This document shows positions 7,047 to 15,191 of a stretch of 17,273 nucleotides of DNA, in pieces; position 1 is the first letter of the stretch, and each line of letters starts with the position of its first letter. The stretch is from Bacillota bacterium (lineage in GTDB: Bacteria > Bacillota > Clostridia > Lachnospirales > Lachnospiraceae), in contig JAEZPG010000025.1 in NCBI GenBank assembly GCA_023413555.1, forward strand, positions 1-17,273. The letters run 5' to 3'. A model generated the notes under the pieces. That model saw only the letters and a list, made by a program, of their open reading frames with translations, had not been told where the DNA came from and ran no database searches. The translations under genes and the position numbers were made by a program.

Positions 7047-9596
7047 ATGAATAGCATTCGTTTGATGGGACCTGATGTCTTTTTGACGAAGATCCCAGGA
7101 TATTCCTATGAAGTAAAAAGTGGTACAGTAGTTATATTTGCAGTACCTATTAAAAATGGTGAAACCGGTCGTAGAACCTTTCTTTGTGAAATCAAAGAGG
7201 GCAATAGATTCCCAGCGATGTATCTGAATAATACAATGCTAGGGGAATGGACGTTTTTGGTGTCCTCTTTAGGGGAAGCTGAACTTGTGGAAGAATACAG
7301 CTGCGAAGAAGACCTTATTATGAACTTTGCTAGCAATATTAAACTGCATTTATTTAGCCCGGAGGATTTTGCAGAAGAGGTTGTAGAACGAGTCAATATG
7401 CTCTTAATCTCAGAAGAAGGCTATATTTACGCGGTATCACAGGAGCAGGAGAGAACCTATAAGAATAGTTTAAATAGTATTTATAACTTCTTTCATAAAG
7501 GAAAATATAAGAAGACCATGGCAACTACTCAAAGTGCCTTATACGATACAGTAGAGTATCTATGCCAGCATGAAAACATTGATATTGTTTCCTATGACAT
7601 CTTAAAGGAGAATTATGGAAGAAGATTTACCATAGAGGATATTGCAAGACTTTCTCATTTTACGATACGTAATGTAGTATTGGAGGAGGATTGGTACCAT
7701 AATGACTCCGGTCCTTTGATAGTATTCTCTGAGGAAGGGAATAAGCCCTATGCATGTCTCCCTAAGGGGACGAACCATTATATATTACATGATTGTGTGA
7801 CAGGAGAGACAACAAAGGTTACCTCTGCCATGCTGGGAAAGATTTCTCCTAAGGCCATCATGGTTTATCGTCCTTTTGATAACAGAAGTCTAAATGTAAA
7901 GGATTTAGTCAGATTTGCTATTGGCAGCATTAAAAAAGCAGACTGGGTCAATATGTTCTTGTTTGCTTTGATTGGTGTCATAATCGGTCTCCTACTGCCA
8001 TATTTTAACGAGAAGATATTTGATAATTACATACCTCTTGATGATATGTCCTCTCTGGTTCAGGTAAGTATGCTGATACTAGTACTCTCCATAAGTAATC
8101 TGACGTTTACCATCATTAAAAATCTGGCCATATTCCGAATCTCTAATACCTCTCAGGTGGGAATTCAGAGTGCCATATTTGACCGTTTATACAATTTACC
8201 GACATCATTCTTTAATAAATACGAAAGTGCAGATGTTGCCAACCGTGCCCTTGGGATTGCTGCGATTATAAAGCTATTGGCAGAGACCATGATTGTTTCA
8301 GGATTATCCGCTGTATTTTCCTTGCTCTATCTGTTTAGGATGAACAAATATTCCTCATCATTAATGAAAACGGGATTAGTCTTGATTCTCATCAACATGA
8401 TTGTGACAGGGGTTCTGGGTTTTGTGCAGATTCGATATGAAAAAACACTGACAGAGAAAAATTCCAAACTGAGTTCCATTATTTATCAGTTGCTTTCCGG
8501 TATCTCCAAGATACGTATCACCGGTGTGGAGAACAGAGCGATTCTTCAGTATCTGGAGCCTTACGTGGAGATGAAAAAGGTCTATATCAGGAAAGAGAGG
8601 CTGGATAACTTAGCTATAAACATTAACCAGCTGATGAGTGTTCTGTTTTCCGCTATATTCTACTATAAAATGATAAGTGGTGACCTGGATATTTCCTTTG
8701 GTGCATTTATGGGATTCCTTTCTGCATTTGGAGCCTTTTCTACGGCTATGATTTCAGTGGTTTCGTCCTTCTTGAACTTTAATGAAGCCATACCAATCTA
8801 TAAGAGAGCAGTTGATATTCTTGAGACTCCTCCTGAAACTTCTGATGAAGCCATGGTACCTGGTAAGATTACAGGAAAGATAGAAATCAACAATCTTTCC
8901 TTCCGTTATGGAAAGGAAGAAGAGATGGTATTAAACGACCTGTCCTTACAGATCAATCCAGGGGAATATGTTGGTATCGTCGGCCCTTCCGGTTGCGGAA
9001 AGTCTACTTTGTTAAAGGTGTTACTTGGTTTTGAAGAGCCAACCTATGGTAAGGTTTATTACGATAATAAGGATATAGAGGGACTTGATAAAAGAGAGTT
9101 GAGAAAGCAGTTTGGAGTTGTTCTTCAGGACGGCCAGTTGATCTCCGGCAGTATATACGAGAATATTGCTATTACGGGCCGGGATATTACAGTGGAAAGA
9201 GTGCAAGAGGCAGTAAGGGATGTTGGCTTAGAGAGCGACATCGCAGAAATGCCAATGGGCTTACATACTGTGATCTCAGAGGGGGCTGGAACCATATCCG
9301 GTGGTCAGAGACAGCGAATTTTAATCGCTCGTGCCATCGTAAATAAGCCAAGCCTATTGTTCTTTGATGAGGCCACCAGTGCCCTAGATAATGTGAATCA
9401 GGATCTTGTTTGTAAGAGCTTGGAGAAGCTTCATGCCACTCGTATTGTCATTGCACATCGTTTAAGTACCATTATAAACTGTGACCGGATCATCGTACTG
9501 GATGGAGGACGAGTTGTGGAGCAAGGAACCTATAGCGAGCTTATGGCATTAGAGTCCCATTTTTATAAACTGGCGAAACGTCAGATCGTAGAATAA
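7047..9596 (+). CDS. Second NHLM-type ABC transporter subunit (no C39 domain)
   Basis: With the ATG at 7047 the protein has 849 residues. The N-terminal 290 or so are soluble and lack any C39 Cys/His motif; the opening section (GYSYEVKSGTVVIFAVPI) looks like the cyclic-nucleotide-binding-type beta domain seen in this family. Membrane segments begin near 300 (WVNMFLFALIGVIIGLLLPY) and run to about 580. The ATPase domain has Walker A GPSGCGKST (646-654), signature ISGGQRQR (750-757), Walker B LLFFDE (770-775) and His804. This is the usual partner of the C39-containing subunit in NHLM systems, and the two probably form a heterodimeric exporter. It follows the first subunit by 16 bases. The function of the large N-terminal region is unknown. 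Confidence 0.9.
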   Translation: MNSIRLMGPDVFLTKIPGYSYEVKSGTVVIFAVPIKNGETGRRTFLCEIKEGNRFPAMYLNNTMLGEWTFLVSSLGEAELVEEYSCEEDLIMNFASNIKLHLFSPEDFAEEVVERVNMLLISEEGYIYAVSQEQERTYKNSLNSIYNFFHKGKYKKTMATTQSALYDTVEYLCQHENIDIVSYDILKENYGRRFTIEDIARLSHFTIRNVVLEEDWYHNDSGPLIVFSEEGNKPYACLPKGTNHYILHDCVTGETTKVTSAMLGKISPKAIMVYRPFDNRSLNVKDLVRFAIGSIKKADWVNMFLFALIGVIIGLLLPYFNEKIFDNYIPLDDMSSLVQVSMLILVLSISNLTFTIIKNLAIFRISNTSQVGIQSAIFDRLYNLPTSFFNKYESADVANRALGIAAIIKLLAETMIVSGLSAVFSLLYLFRMNKYSSSLMKTGLVLILINMIVTGVLGFVQIRYEKTLTEKNSKLSSIIYQLLSGISKIRITGVENRAILQYLEPYVEMKKVYIRKERLDNLAININQLMSVLFSAIFYYKMISGDLDISFGAFMGFLSAFGAFSTAMISVVSSFLNFNEAIPIYKRAVDILETPPETSDEAMVPGKITGKIEINNLSFRYGKEEEMVLNDLSLQINPGEYVGIVGPSGCGKSTLLKVLLGFEEPTYGKVYYDNKDIEGLDKRELRKQFGVVLQDGQLISGSIYENIAITGRDITVERVQEAVRDVGLESDIAEMPMGLHTVISEGAGTISGGQRQRILIARAIVNKPSLLFFDEATSALDNVNQDLVCKSLEKLHATRIVIAHRLSTIINCDRIIVLDGGRVVEQGTYSELMALESHFYKLAKRQIVE

Positions 9597-9613
9597 ATGG
9601 AGAGTGTAGTATT

Positions 9614-10552
9614 ATGAAGGAGTGGTCAAGTTACTACCAGAATCCTAGCTTTTTTAAAAGCTCACGAATGTTGCTGCTAGATCCGGATATGTTAGACAGC
9701 TATGTAAAGTGGACTGGGATTCAGGACGGAATGAAAGTTTTAGATGTTGGCTGTGGAACAGGAGCCTTTACCTATTATCTATCGGCAGCGGTTAAAAACT
9801 GTGTATTCCATGGAGTTGATTTGGATGAAGAATTACTAAAGGTAGCAAAGGAGGAGGTTATAGGCAAGGAGGACAATAACTTTGAGTTTTTTGCGGGAGA
9901 TGCATTAAAACTGGATATGCCATCAAATACCTATGATTTGGTGGTGTCTCATACTTTTTTGACCAACATTTGCAATCCTAAAAAGTCACTTCTTGAGATG
10001 AAGCGGGTGGCGAAGACAGGAGCTAAGGTGGTATCCGTTACCACCCAATCCTTTCAGAATATCCCTGTACATACAGGGTGTTATCCCAGAGAGCAGGAGC
10101 AGACAGTGAAGGAGTACTATGAGATGCGGGGCAAGGTGATGAAAGCCTACTTTACGGTAAAGCCATTTAACAGCTTTATTGAAGGAGAGGATCCAGTCTT
10201 AGTACCCCATTTATTTGCCAGCTGTGGCTTAAAGGATATAGAGATGCATAGTATTGGCAGAGGGTTTTCCTTAAGCGATGCGCGGTATAGTAGGGAAGTA
10301 AAAGAGACCTATATTAAAGAGGACTACCTAGCAGAATTGACCAAGTTTCAAAACTATCTGGCCATTCCGGAGTTTAGTAAGTATTTAGATGAAGAATGTA
10401 TCGCAAGATACCCTATATTACTTAAGAAACGGCGAGACCAGCTCATGGGCAATATTGGGGAGAATGCTATATGGGAATGGTATGGTGGAGCGAATATTAT
10501 GATGACAGGAAGAGTACCCGTAGATTTTTCTGCATTACAACACTTATTCTAA
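9614..10552 (+). CDS. Class I SAM-dependent methyltransferase
   Basis: The 312-residue protein has motif I VLDVGCGTG at residues 42-50, the acidic ribose-binding residue in HGVDLDEE, and later motifs AGDALKLD and YDLVVSHTFLTNI followed by LLEMKRVAKTGAKVVSVT. This is the UbiE/Methyltransferase_11 type of fold. The C-terminal third (about 190-312) is not part of the core fold and probably shapes the substrate site. It is the only classical tailoring enzyme in the operon apart from the acyl genes. It could methylate the peptide (amino or carboxyl terminus, or Lys) or a small acyl precursor; the substrate cannot be read. GGAGAG (9599-9604) precedes the ATG. Confidence 0.85.
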   Translation: MKEWSSYYQNPSFFKSSRMLLLDPDMLDSYVKWTGIQDGMKVLDVGCGTGAFTYYLSAAVKNCVFHGVDLDEELLKVAKEEVIGKEDNNFEFFAGDALKLDMPSNTYDLVVSHTFLTNICNPKKSLLEMKRVAKTGAKVVSVTTQSFQNIPVHTGCYPREQEQTVKEYYEMRGKVMKAYFTVKPFNSFIEGEDPVLVPHLFASCGLKDIEMHSIGRGFSLSDARYSREVKETYIKEDYLAELTKFQNYLAIPEFSKYLDEECIARYPILLKKRRDQLMGNIGENAIWEWYGGANIMMTGRVPVDFSALQHLF

Positions 10553-10562
10553 GGAGGTAGCT

Positions 10563-11414
10563 ATGGACACTCCAATCTTAAGATTGATTAGTCGATACCC
10601 ACAACTGATGTTAGAGATCTATGAGGGGGCTTCTACTTCAGAAAAGTATAAGGAAGTAGTGCTACAAGGAAAAACACTAGGTCCGGCAAATGCGTCAAAC
10701 TACAGTACTACATCGGAAGACAACCTGTACCTGGTTGATACACCAGTAGGTCCAGCAGAGATCCTATATGTGGCTAATCGCAGTGACTTTGAACGGATTC
10801 TTCAGGTGTTGGCATTTCGATGTGAACCAAGGCTTATTTCCCCAACGACTGGAGCAATGATCATCAAGGGAATTATCAACCATGGTAAGCTTCGACAAAA
10901 GAGAATGGTATTAACCCTTACTAATGTAGAAAATGCGGAACGAGAGTATCAGTATTATCTGCAGAATTCGGAGAACTATAAAGACACCCTTATTGTGTTG
11001 AGTAAAGGAGAATATAGTGCTCTTCCTTATACAATGACACAATACTCCTATGAGGAATGGATGGGATATTCTAAAAAGATTAGAGAATATCATGAGCTTA
11101 CTCATTTTATCAGTAGCAAGCTCTATCCGGAGAATAAAAACATTGTAAGGGATGAGATTATTGCCGATTGCATAGGAATTATGGGAGCAACAGGTAGCTA
11201 TGACCCAGATTTGGCAAGAGCTTTTCTGGGAATAGCAGGAGAATCTGATGCAACCAATGGAAGACTAAAGAACTACGTAGCTGCAGAAGAACTTAAGAGG
11301 GCGGTAGAGTACGCAAACAGGGCCATAGATATCCTGGATGAGAAAAGCCGATGGCAGGATTTCTCTCCTTTTGAGTTTTTGCAGTATGTGGAGCAACATA
11401 AAATAGCATTTTAA
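10563..11414 (+). CDS. Unrecognised protein with gluzincin-like HExxH...ExxxD signature
   Basis: I do not recognise the family of this 283-residue protein. Its clearest feature is HELTH at residues 177-181, followed 17 residues after His181 by Glu198 in DEIIAD, giving HExxH-x16-ExxxD. This is the layout of thermolysin-like zinc peptidases, where both His and the second Glu bind zinc, Glu178 would be catalytic and Asp202 supports a His. There is no signal peptide or membrane segment, so it should be cytoplasmic. The C-terminus is mainly helical (AAEELKRAVEYANRAIDIL). It may be a peptidase acting on leader or precursor, or a metal enzyme with another job. A strong AAGGAGG (10551-10557) overlaps the methyltransferase stop, so both are expressed together. 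Motif is clear; function is inferred. Confidence 0.7.
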   Translation: MDTPILRLISRYPQLMLEIYEGASTSEKYKEVVLQGKTLGPANASNYSTTSEDNLYLVDTPVGPAEILYVANRSDFERILQVLAFRCEPRLISPTTGAMIIKGIINHGKLRQKRMVLTLTNVENAEREYQYYLQNSENYKDTLIVLSKGEYSALPYTMTQYSYEEWMGYSKKIREYHELTHFISSKLYPENKNIVRDEIIADCIGIMGATGSYDPDLARAFLGIAGESDATNGRLKNYVAAEELKRAVEYANRAIDILDEKSRWQDFSPFEFLQYVEQHKIAF

Positions 11415-11431
11415 TAGATAGGAGAATTGAT

Positions 11432-11728
11432 ATGGTAATTAGTCATGAATTAAACGGAACAAATCTAGCAGTATCTTTAGCGGGAAGGTTAGATACCTCC
11501 ACTGCACCACAACTTGAAAAGTTTATTAACGAGAATACAGAAGGAGTTACAGATTTAGTATTTGATTTTAAGGAACTAGAGTATGTCTCATCTGCAGGCC
11601 TCAGGGTGATCCTTTCTACACAGAAAAGAATGAATAAACAAGGGGATATGATAGTACAAAATGTGAATGACACTATTATGGAAGTATTTGAGATGACAGG
11701 TTTTGCAGATATACTAAAAATTGAATAA
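11432..11728 (+). CDS. STAS-domain anti-anti-sigma-type protein (SpoIIAA/RsbV family)
   Basis: This 98-residue protein is a single STAS domain. It begins with an antiparallel strand pair ending GRLDTSTAPQLE (18-29) and contains LVFDFKELEYVSSAGLRVIL (42-61). Ser54, or less likely Ser53, aligns with the serine that the partner kinase phosphorylates in SpoIIAA and RsbV. Such proteins, when unphosphorylated, bind a kinase-like protein and release its other partner. The kinase-like domains in this operon are at the C-terminus of the MATE protein (12612-14339) and of the phosphatase protein (15192-17180), and that phosphatase would remove the phosphate. No sigma factor gene is present in the window, so the target it controls is unknown. 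Confidence 0.9.
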   Translation: MVISHELNGTNLAVSLAGRLDTSTAPQLEKFINENTEGVTDLVFDFKELEYVSSAGLRVILSTQKRMNKQGDMIVQNVNDTIMEVFEMTGFADILKIE

Positions 11729-11742
11729 TAGGGTGTAATGGT

Positions 11743-12615
11743 ATGGAATTTCGAGAAGTATTAATAGAGGATAAAGAATGGGTGGATAAGATTAGGAAGG
11801 AATTCTCCTGCGCTATCCTGGCCAATTCATTTAGTACACTGTTCTTATGGGAAGAAGTACTTGGACTTTCTATATTCCTAGAAAAGGACTTTTTTGTAGT
11901 GCAAAGTCAGTATTATGGTGAAAATAGCTACTTCTTTCCCTGTGGAAACCAAGAGAAGGTGAAATACTTTATAGAAAGTCACAGAAAGGAAACGGATTTT
12001 TGCTTAATGTACATGAGCCAAAAGGATGTAGAGTTTGTAAATTACTATTTTGGAGATAGCATGATCATGACGCCGGCAAGGGAGTCATGGGAGTACATAT
12101 TTTGCAGGGAAGAGCACTTGAAGCTGGCTGGCAAAAGATACGCCAAGATCCGCTATGAAGAGGAACACCTAAAGAAGCACTATGAGTTGAAGAGTGAACC
12201 AATATCGGAGGAGACGGTTTCAGATGCTACCATAGTAATTGACGCTTGGGAGAAGCGTCAGGGCAATAGTTACATGAACGGTTTCGATGATTATAGGGTT
12301 GCAGAAAAGGCACTTCGCTACTGGGAAGAACTTAAAGTACAGGGCTGTATAGTCTACGTGAATGGAAAGCCTGGTGCTATAGTCATGGGCACGGAGGTCA
12401 ATCTGGACACCTTTGGCATACAAATAGCCAAGCTATCTACGCCTATTACTGGGTTGCTTTATTATTCACTTCACTCTTGTTTTCGAATGATTTCTGATCA
12501 GTATAAGTATATCAATGGAGACGACGATCTGGGTGTTTCTGGTATACGACTACACAAAAATAAAATGAGACCATGCTTTATGAATGAGATATGGAAGGGA
12601 ACGGTTAATCCATGA
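11743..12615 (+). CDS. DUF2156 protein (MprF C-terminal-like, GNAT fold)
   Basis: The 290-residue protein resembles the stand-alone DUF2156 group related to the catalytic domain of phosphatidylglycerol lysyltransferase. Typical parts are the Lys/Arg-rich stretch LAGKRYAKIRYEEEHLKKHY at 128-147 and the C-terminal YINGDDDLGVSGIRLHKNKM at about 256-275. It has no membrane region, unlike full MprF. Family members transfer aminoacyl groups from tRNA to lipids or other acceptors, though many stand-alone ones are uncharacterised. In this setting it could modify membrane lipid as self-protection, or modify the peptide. Its last four bases overlap the start of the MATE gene (ATGA), which indicates translational coupling. 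Its ribosome binding site is weak (AGGGTG). Confidence 0.75.
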   Translation: MEFREVLIEDKEWVDKIRKEFSCAILANSFSTLFLWEEVLGLSIFLEKDFFVVQSQYYGENSYFFPCGNQEKVKYFIESHRKETDFCLMYMSQKDVEFVNYYFGDSMIMTPARESWEYIFCREEHLKLAGKRYAKIRYEEEHLKKHYELKSEPISEETVSDATIVIDAWEKRQGNSYMNGFDDYRVAEKALRYWEELKVQGCIVYVNGKPGAIVMGTEVNLDTFGIQIAKLSTPITGLLYYSLHSCFRMISDQYKYINGDDDLGVSGIRLHKNKMRPCFMNEIWKGTVNP

Positions 12616-14339
12616 AAGATGTATTTACGAAAAAAATGTTCTTAGGGTTTCTTGGACCTTCAGTGATAGCAGCCTTTGGCTTAGCCTTGTCCAATATAGC
12701 AGACTCACTGGTGATAGGAATACATATAGGTGAAACAGGTCTTGCAGCTATAGCGATTACATTACCAATCTATATGATCTATGCTGTCTTTTATGTGGGA
12801 ATTGGGACTGGTGGAACCATTGCTTTCTCAAAGCTCTTGGGAGAAGGAAAAAAGGATGCAGCCAATAGTTTGTTCAATATGCTGATGGAATTATCTATCG
12901 TAATAGGGTTAATATTTATGACAGCTGGAATCTTCTTTACAGAACAGGTGCTGGCTTTTTTAGGAACGGTACCTGCAGATGGAGAGGTTTATGAGGTAAG
13001 CTACAGCTATGCAAGGTTATTGTTACTTGCAGCTCCTGTATTTTTCCTGAATACCCCTCTATATGGATTCATTCGTAGCGATGACTGCCAGAAGCTTTCT
13101 ACTATAGGGTTTGTCATTGGCAATGTGCTGGATGTAGTAATGAATGTTGTGTTGGTCATCTTTTTGAATATGGGTGTAAGGGGTGCTGTAGTTTCCACTA
13201 TTATCGGACAGACAGTTTCCGTACTGATCTATGTCTATTACTTTTTTAAGAAGGAAACTTCCGTTAAGCTCAGACTTACCAAACCTCAGTTTAAAACCAT
13301 CATACAGGCGCTGACCATGGGGATCTCTATGTCTGGTCAATATATCTTCCAATTTCTATTTATCCTAGTGACCAATCATATTCTTCTTGACCTTTCAGGG
13401 GAACCAGCAGTGGCAGTCTTAGACGTGGTCTTTAATGTATCTTATCTGGGACTATTCTTACATACGGCAGCAGGAGAAGCTCTACAGCCTCTGGCAAGTA
13501 CCTTTTTTGGAGAGAAAAATTTAGAAGCCCAGCGTGTAGTGAAAACATTGGCCTTAAAATTTGGATTAGTAGCAGGGAGCATTTTCCTCGTTTTTATCGC
13601 ATTCCTGGCACCAGTTATCTGTAGAGTGTACCAGATAAATAAGGAACTAGGCAGTATAGCCATACTGATCTACTGTCTTAGCGGTATCATAGGCGGGATG
13701 CAGATTATTTTATGTTATTTTTATCAGTCCACTGGAAAGGAAAAGCTAGCCTTTACCATTTCCTTAATGAGAAATCTTGTTTTGATCATCCCCTTTGCGT
13801 ATTTGTTTGCAGGCTTTGGAGTTAAAATGATATGGTGGATGTTCCCTGCAACAGAGCTTTTATCCTTGATGATTCTTCTTATGATCAGGAACCTTCGGTT
13901 CTTTGCAATGAATGCTACCATGGTGGATGAGAAGAGGATTTTAAATATTTTAATTGTAAGTAATGAGAAAGAGGTTAAGATACCGGTAGATGAGATTGAG
14001 GAGTTCTGTGGTAATTGGGGCGCCAATTTTAAACAGACCTACTATGTAACCATGGTGGTGGAGGAGATCTGTGGAGCAATCGTCAATAATGCTTTTTGTA
14101 ATACAACGGATATCTACCTTCAGATTACCCTAATCGCCTATGAGAGCGGACTTTTTGAACTACATATCCGAGACAATGCATCTACATTTAATCCTTTTGA
14201 GATGCAATCTAAAACAATATCTATAGAGGATAGTGAAGAGGAACTGGATGGACTTGGTGTCATGATGGTAAAGAAGAAGGCCAAAACCTTCTATTATCGG
14301 AGATACCAGGGCTTTAATACCCTGACAGTTTGTGTATAG
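12612..14339 (+). CDS. MATE transporter fused to a degenerate SpoIIAB/RsbW-like ATPase domain
   Basis: Residues 1 to about 430 are a MATE-family transporter, with about twelve hydrophobic segments, GPSVIAAFGLALSNIADSLV at the start and SVGKP-free, DinF/NorM-like internal repeats. Residues about 440-575 are soluble and match the histidine-kinase-like ATPase fold of anti-sigma kinases: helix VTMVVEEICGAIVNN (479-493), DNASTFNPF (521-529) and DGLGVMMVKKKAK (546-558). The same segments in the downstream phosphatase protein are VDELASNVL, DSGMEYNPL and GGLGVLMVKQMA. At the N-box Asn that binds Mg-ATP, this protein has Ala489, and the Gly of the D-x-G box is Ala523. It may thus bind STAS protein or nucleotide without efficient kinase activity. 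MATE proteins export organic cations or peptidoglycan-type substrates using ion gradients; the cargo here is unknown. It overlaps the DUF2156 gene by four bases. Confidence 0.85.
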   Translation: MKDVFTKKMFLGFLGPSVIAAFGLALSNIADSLVIGIHIGETGLAAIAITLPIYMIYAVFYVGIGTGGTIAFSKLLGEGKKDAANSLFNMLMELSIVIGLIFMTAGIFFTEQVLAFLGTVPADGEVYEVSYSYARLLLLAAPVFFLNTPLYGFIRSDDCQKLSTIGFVIGNVLDVVMNVVLVIFLNMGVRGAVVSTIIGQTVSVLIYVYYFFKKETSVKLRLTKPQFKTIIQALTMGISMSGQYIFQFLFILVTNHILLDLSGEPAVAVLDVVFNVSYLGLFLHTAAGEALQPLASTFFGEKNLEAQRVVKTLALKFGLVAGSIFLVFIAFLAPVICRVYQINKELGSIAILIYCLSGIIGGMQIILCYFYQSTGKEKLAFTISLMRNLVLIIPFAYLFAGFGVKMIWWMFPATELLSLMILLMIRNLRFFAMNATMVDEKRILNILIVSNEKEVKIPVDEIEEFCGNWGANFKQTYYVTMVVEEICGAIVNNAFCNTTDIYLQITLIAYESGLFELHIRDNASTFNPFEMQSKTISIEDSEEELDGLGVMMVKKKAKTFYYRRYQGFNTLTVCV

Positions 14340-14348
14340 GAGAGGACT

Positions 14349-15176
14349 ATGAACTGCGGTATATCAGACAGAAAACAGATACCACAACTGAAGAATATCT
14401 GGAGACAATGTTACCCAGAGGATCCCGATTCCTATATTGACTTCTTTTTTGAAAAAGGCTTCTCTAAAAGCATTGGATTGTCGGTATTTGACGAAGAGGC
14501 GGTAATCGGTGTAATCTATCTGTTTCCTTGTAGTATTCTTCCAGATGAAATTCCCGCCTACTACTTTTATGCAGGGGGAATTCTTCCTAAGTATCGGGGA
14601 AATGGGTACTATCGACTTCTTATAGAGTATGCAGTTTTGTACTGCAGACAACAAAGAAGAGAGATGCTTTGCTACCCGGCACCAGGCTTACAACCTTTTT
14701 ATGAAACTATGGGCTTTACAGAGCAGTATTATTATCAAACAAAAACTTATCATAGAAGGTTAGTAGATAATGAGCATGACCTTCAGCTGCTGGAGTTATC
14801 GGTAGAAGAGTTGTTAAACATGAGGCCATTAGCCTCTCCAGGCTCTGTTATCTGGGGACCGGATATGATGGAGTATATCTATGAAGAATACTGCTACGAT
14901 GGAGGATTTTGCCATAAAATAGTGTCTCAAGACACAGACGAATATTATTTATTTGGCAAGAAGGAAGCAGATGGTTTAAGAATTACAGAAACCTCTGTGC
15001 CATTTCAACTTTATAATCAGCTTTCCAATGTATTACTAAGAAGCTACGATGTGGATAGTGTAACCATACAATACCCACTTACAAGGGAAATGGATGGTTT
15101 AGATACCTTTTTTAGTTGTATTGGAAGTTGTCACTACAATAATCGATCAAAGTGGTTTGCTTTGACAATGCTATAA
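14349..15176 (+). CDS. GNAT-family N-acyltransferase
   Basis: The 275-residue protein has a well-formed GNAT domain in its first half: YYFYAGGILPKYRGNGYYRL at 71-90 contains motif A, with the acyl-CoA loop RGNGYY at 83-88, followed by LCYPAPGLQPFYETMGF (107-123), the typical motif B region. The C-terminal half (about 130-275) is an unassigned domain that may bind substrate. It is unlike the GNAT at 2307-3239 apart from the fold. It lies between the MATE-ATPase gene and the phosphatase gene, nine bases after the former, with AGGAGAGG (14338-14345) as binding site. The acceptor is unknown; acetylation of the peptide for resistance or of a small metabolite is possible. Confidence 0.8.
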   Translation: MNCGISDRKQIPQLKNIWRQCYPEDPDSYIDFFFEKGFSKSIGLSVFDEEAVIGVIYLFPCSILPDEIPAYYFYAGGILPKYRGNGYYRLLIEYAVLYCRQQRREMLCYPAPGLQPFYETMGFTEQYYYQTKTYHRRLVDNEHDLQLLELSVEELLNMRPLASPGSVIWGPDMMEYIYEEYCYDGGFCHKIVSQDTDEYYLFGKKEADGLRITETSVPFQLYNQLSNVLLRSYDVDSVTIQYPLTREMDGLDTFFSCIGSCHYNNRSKWFALTML

Positions 15177-15191
15177 GAACGAGGTGATGCG

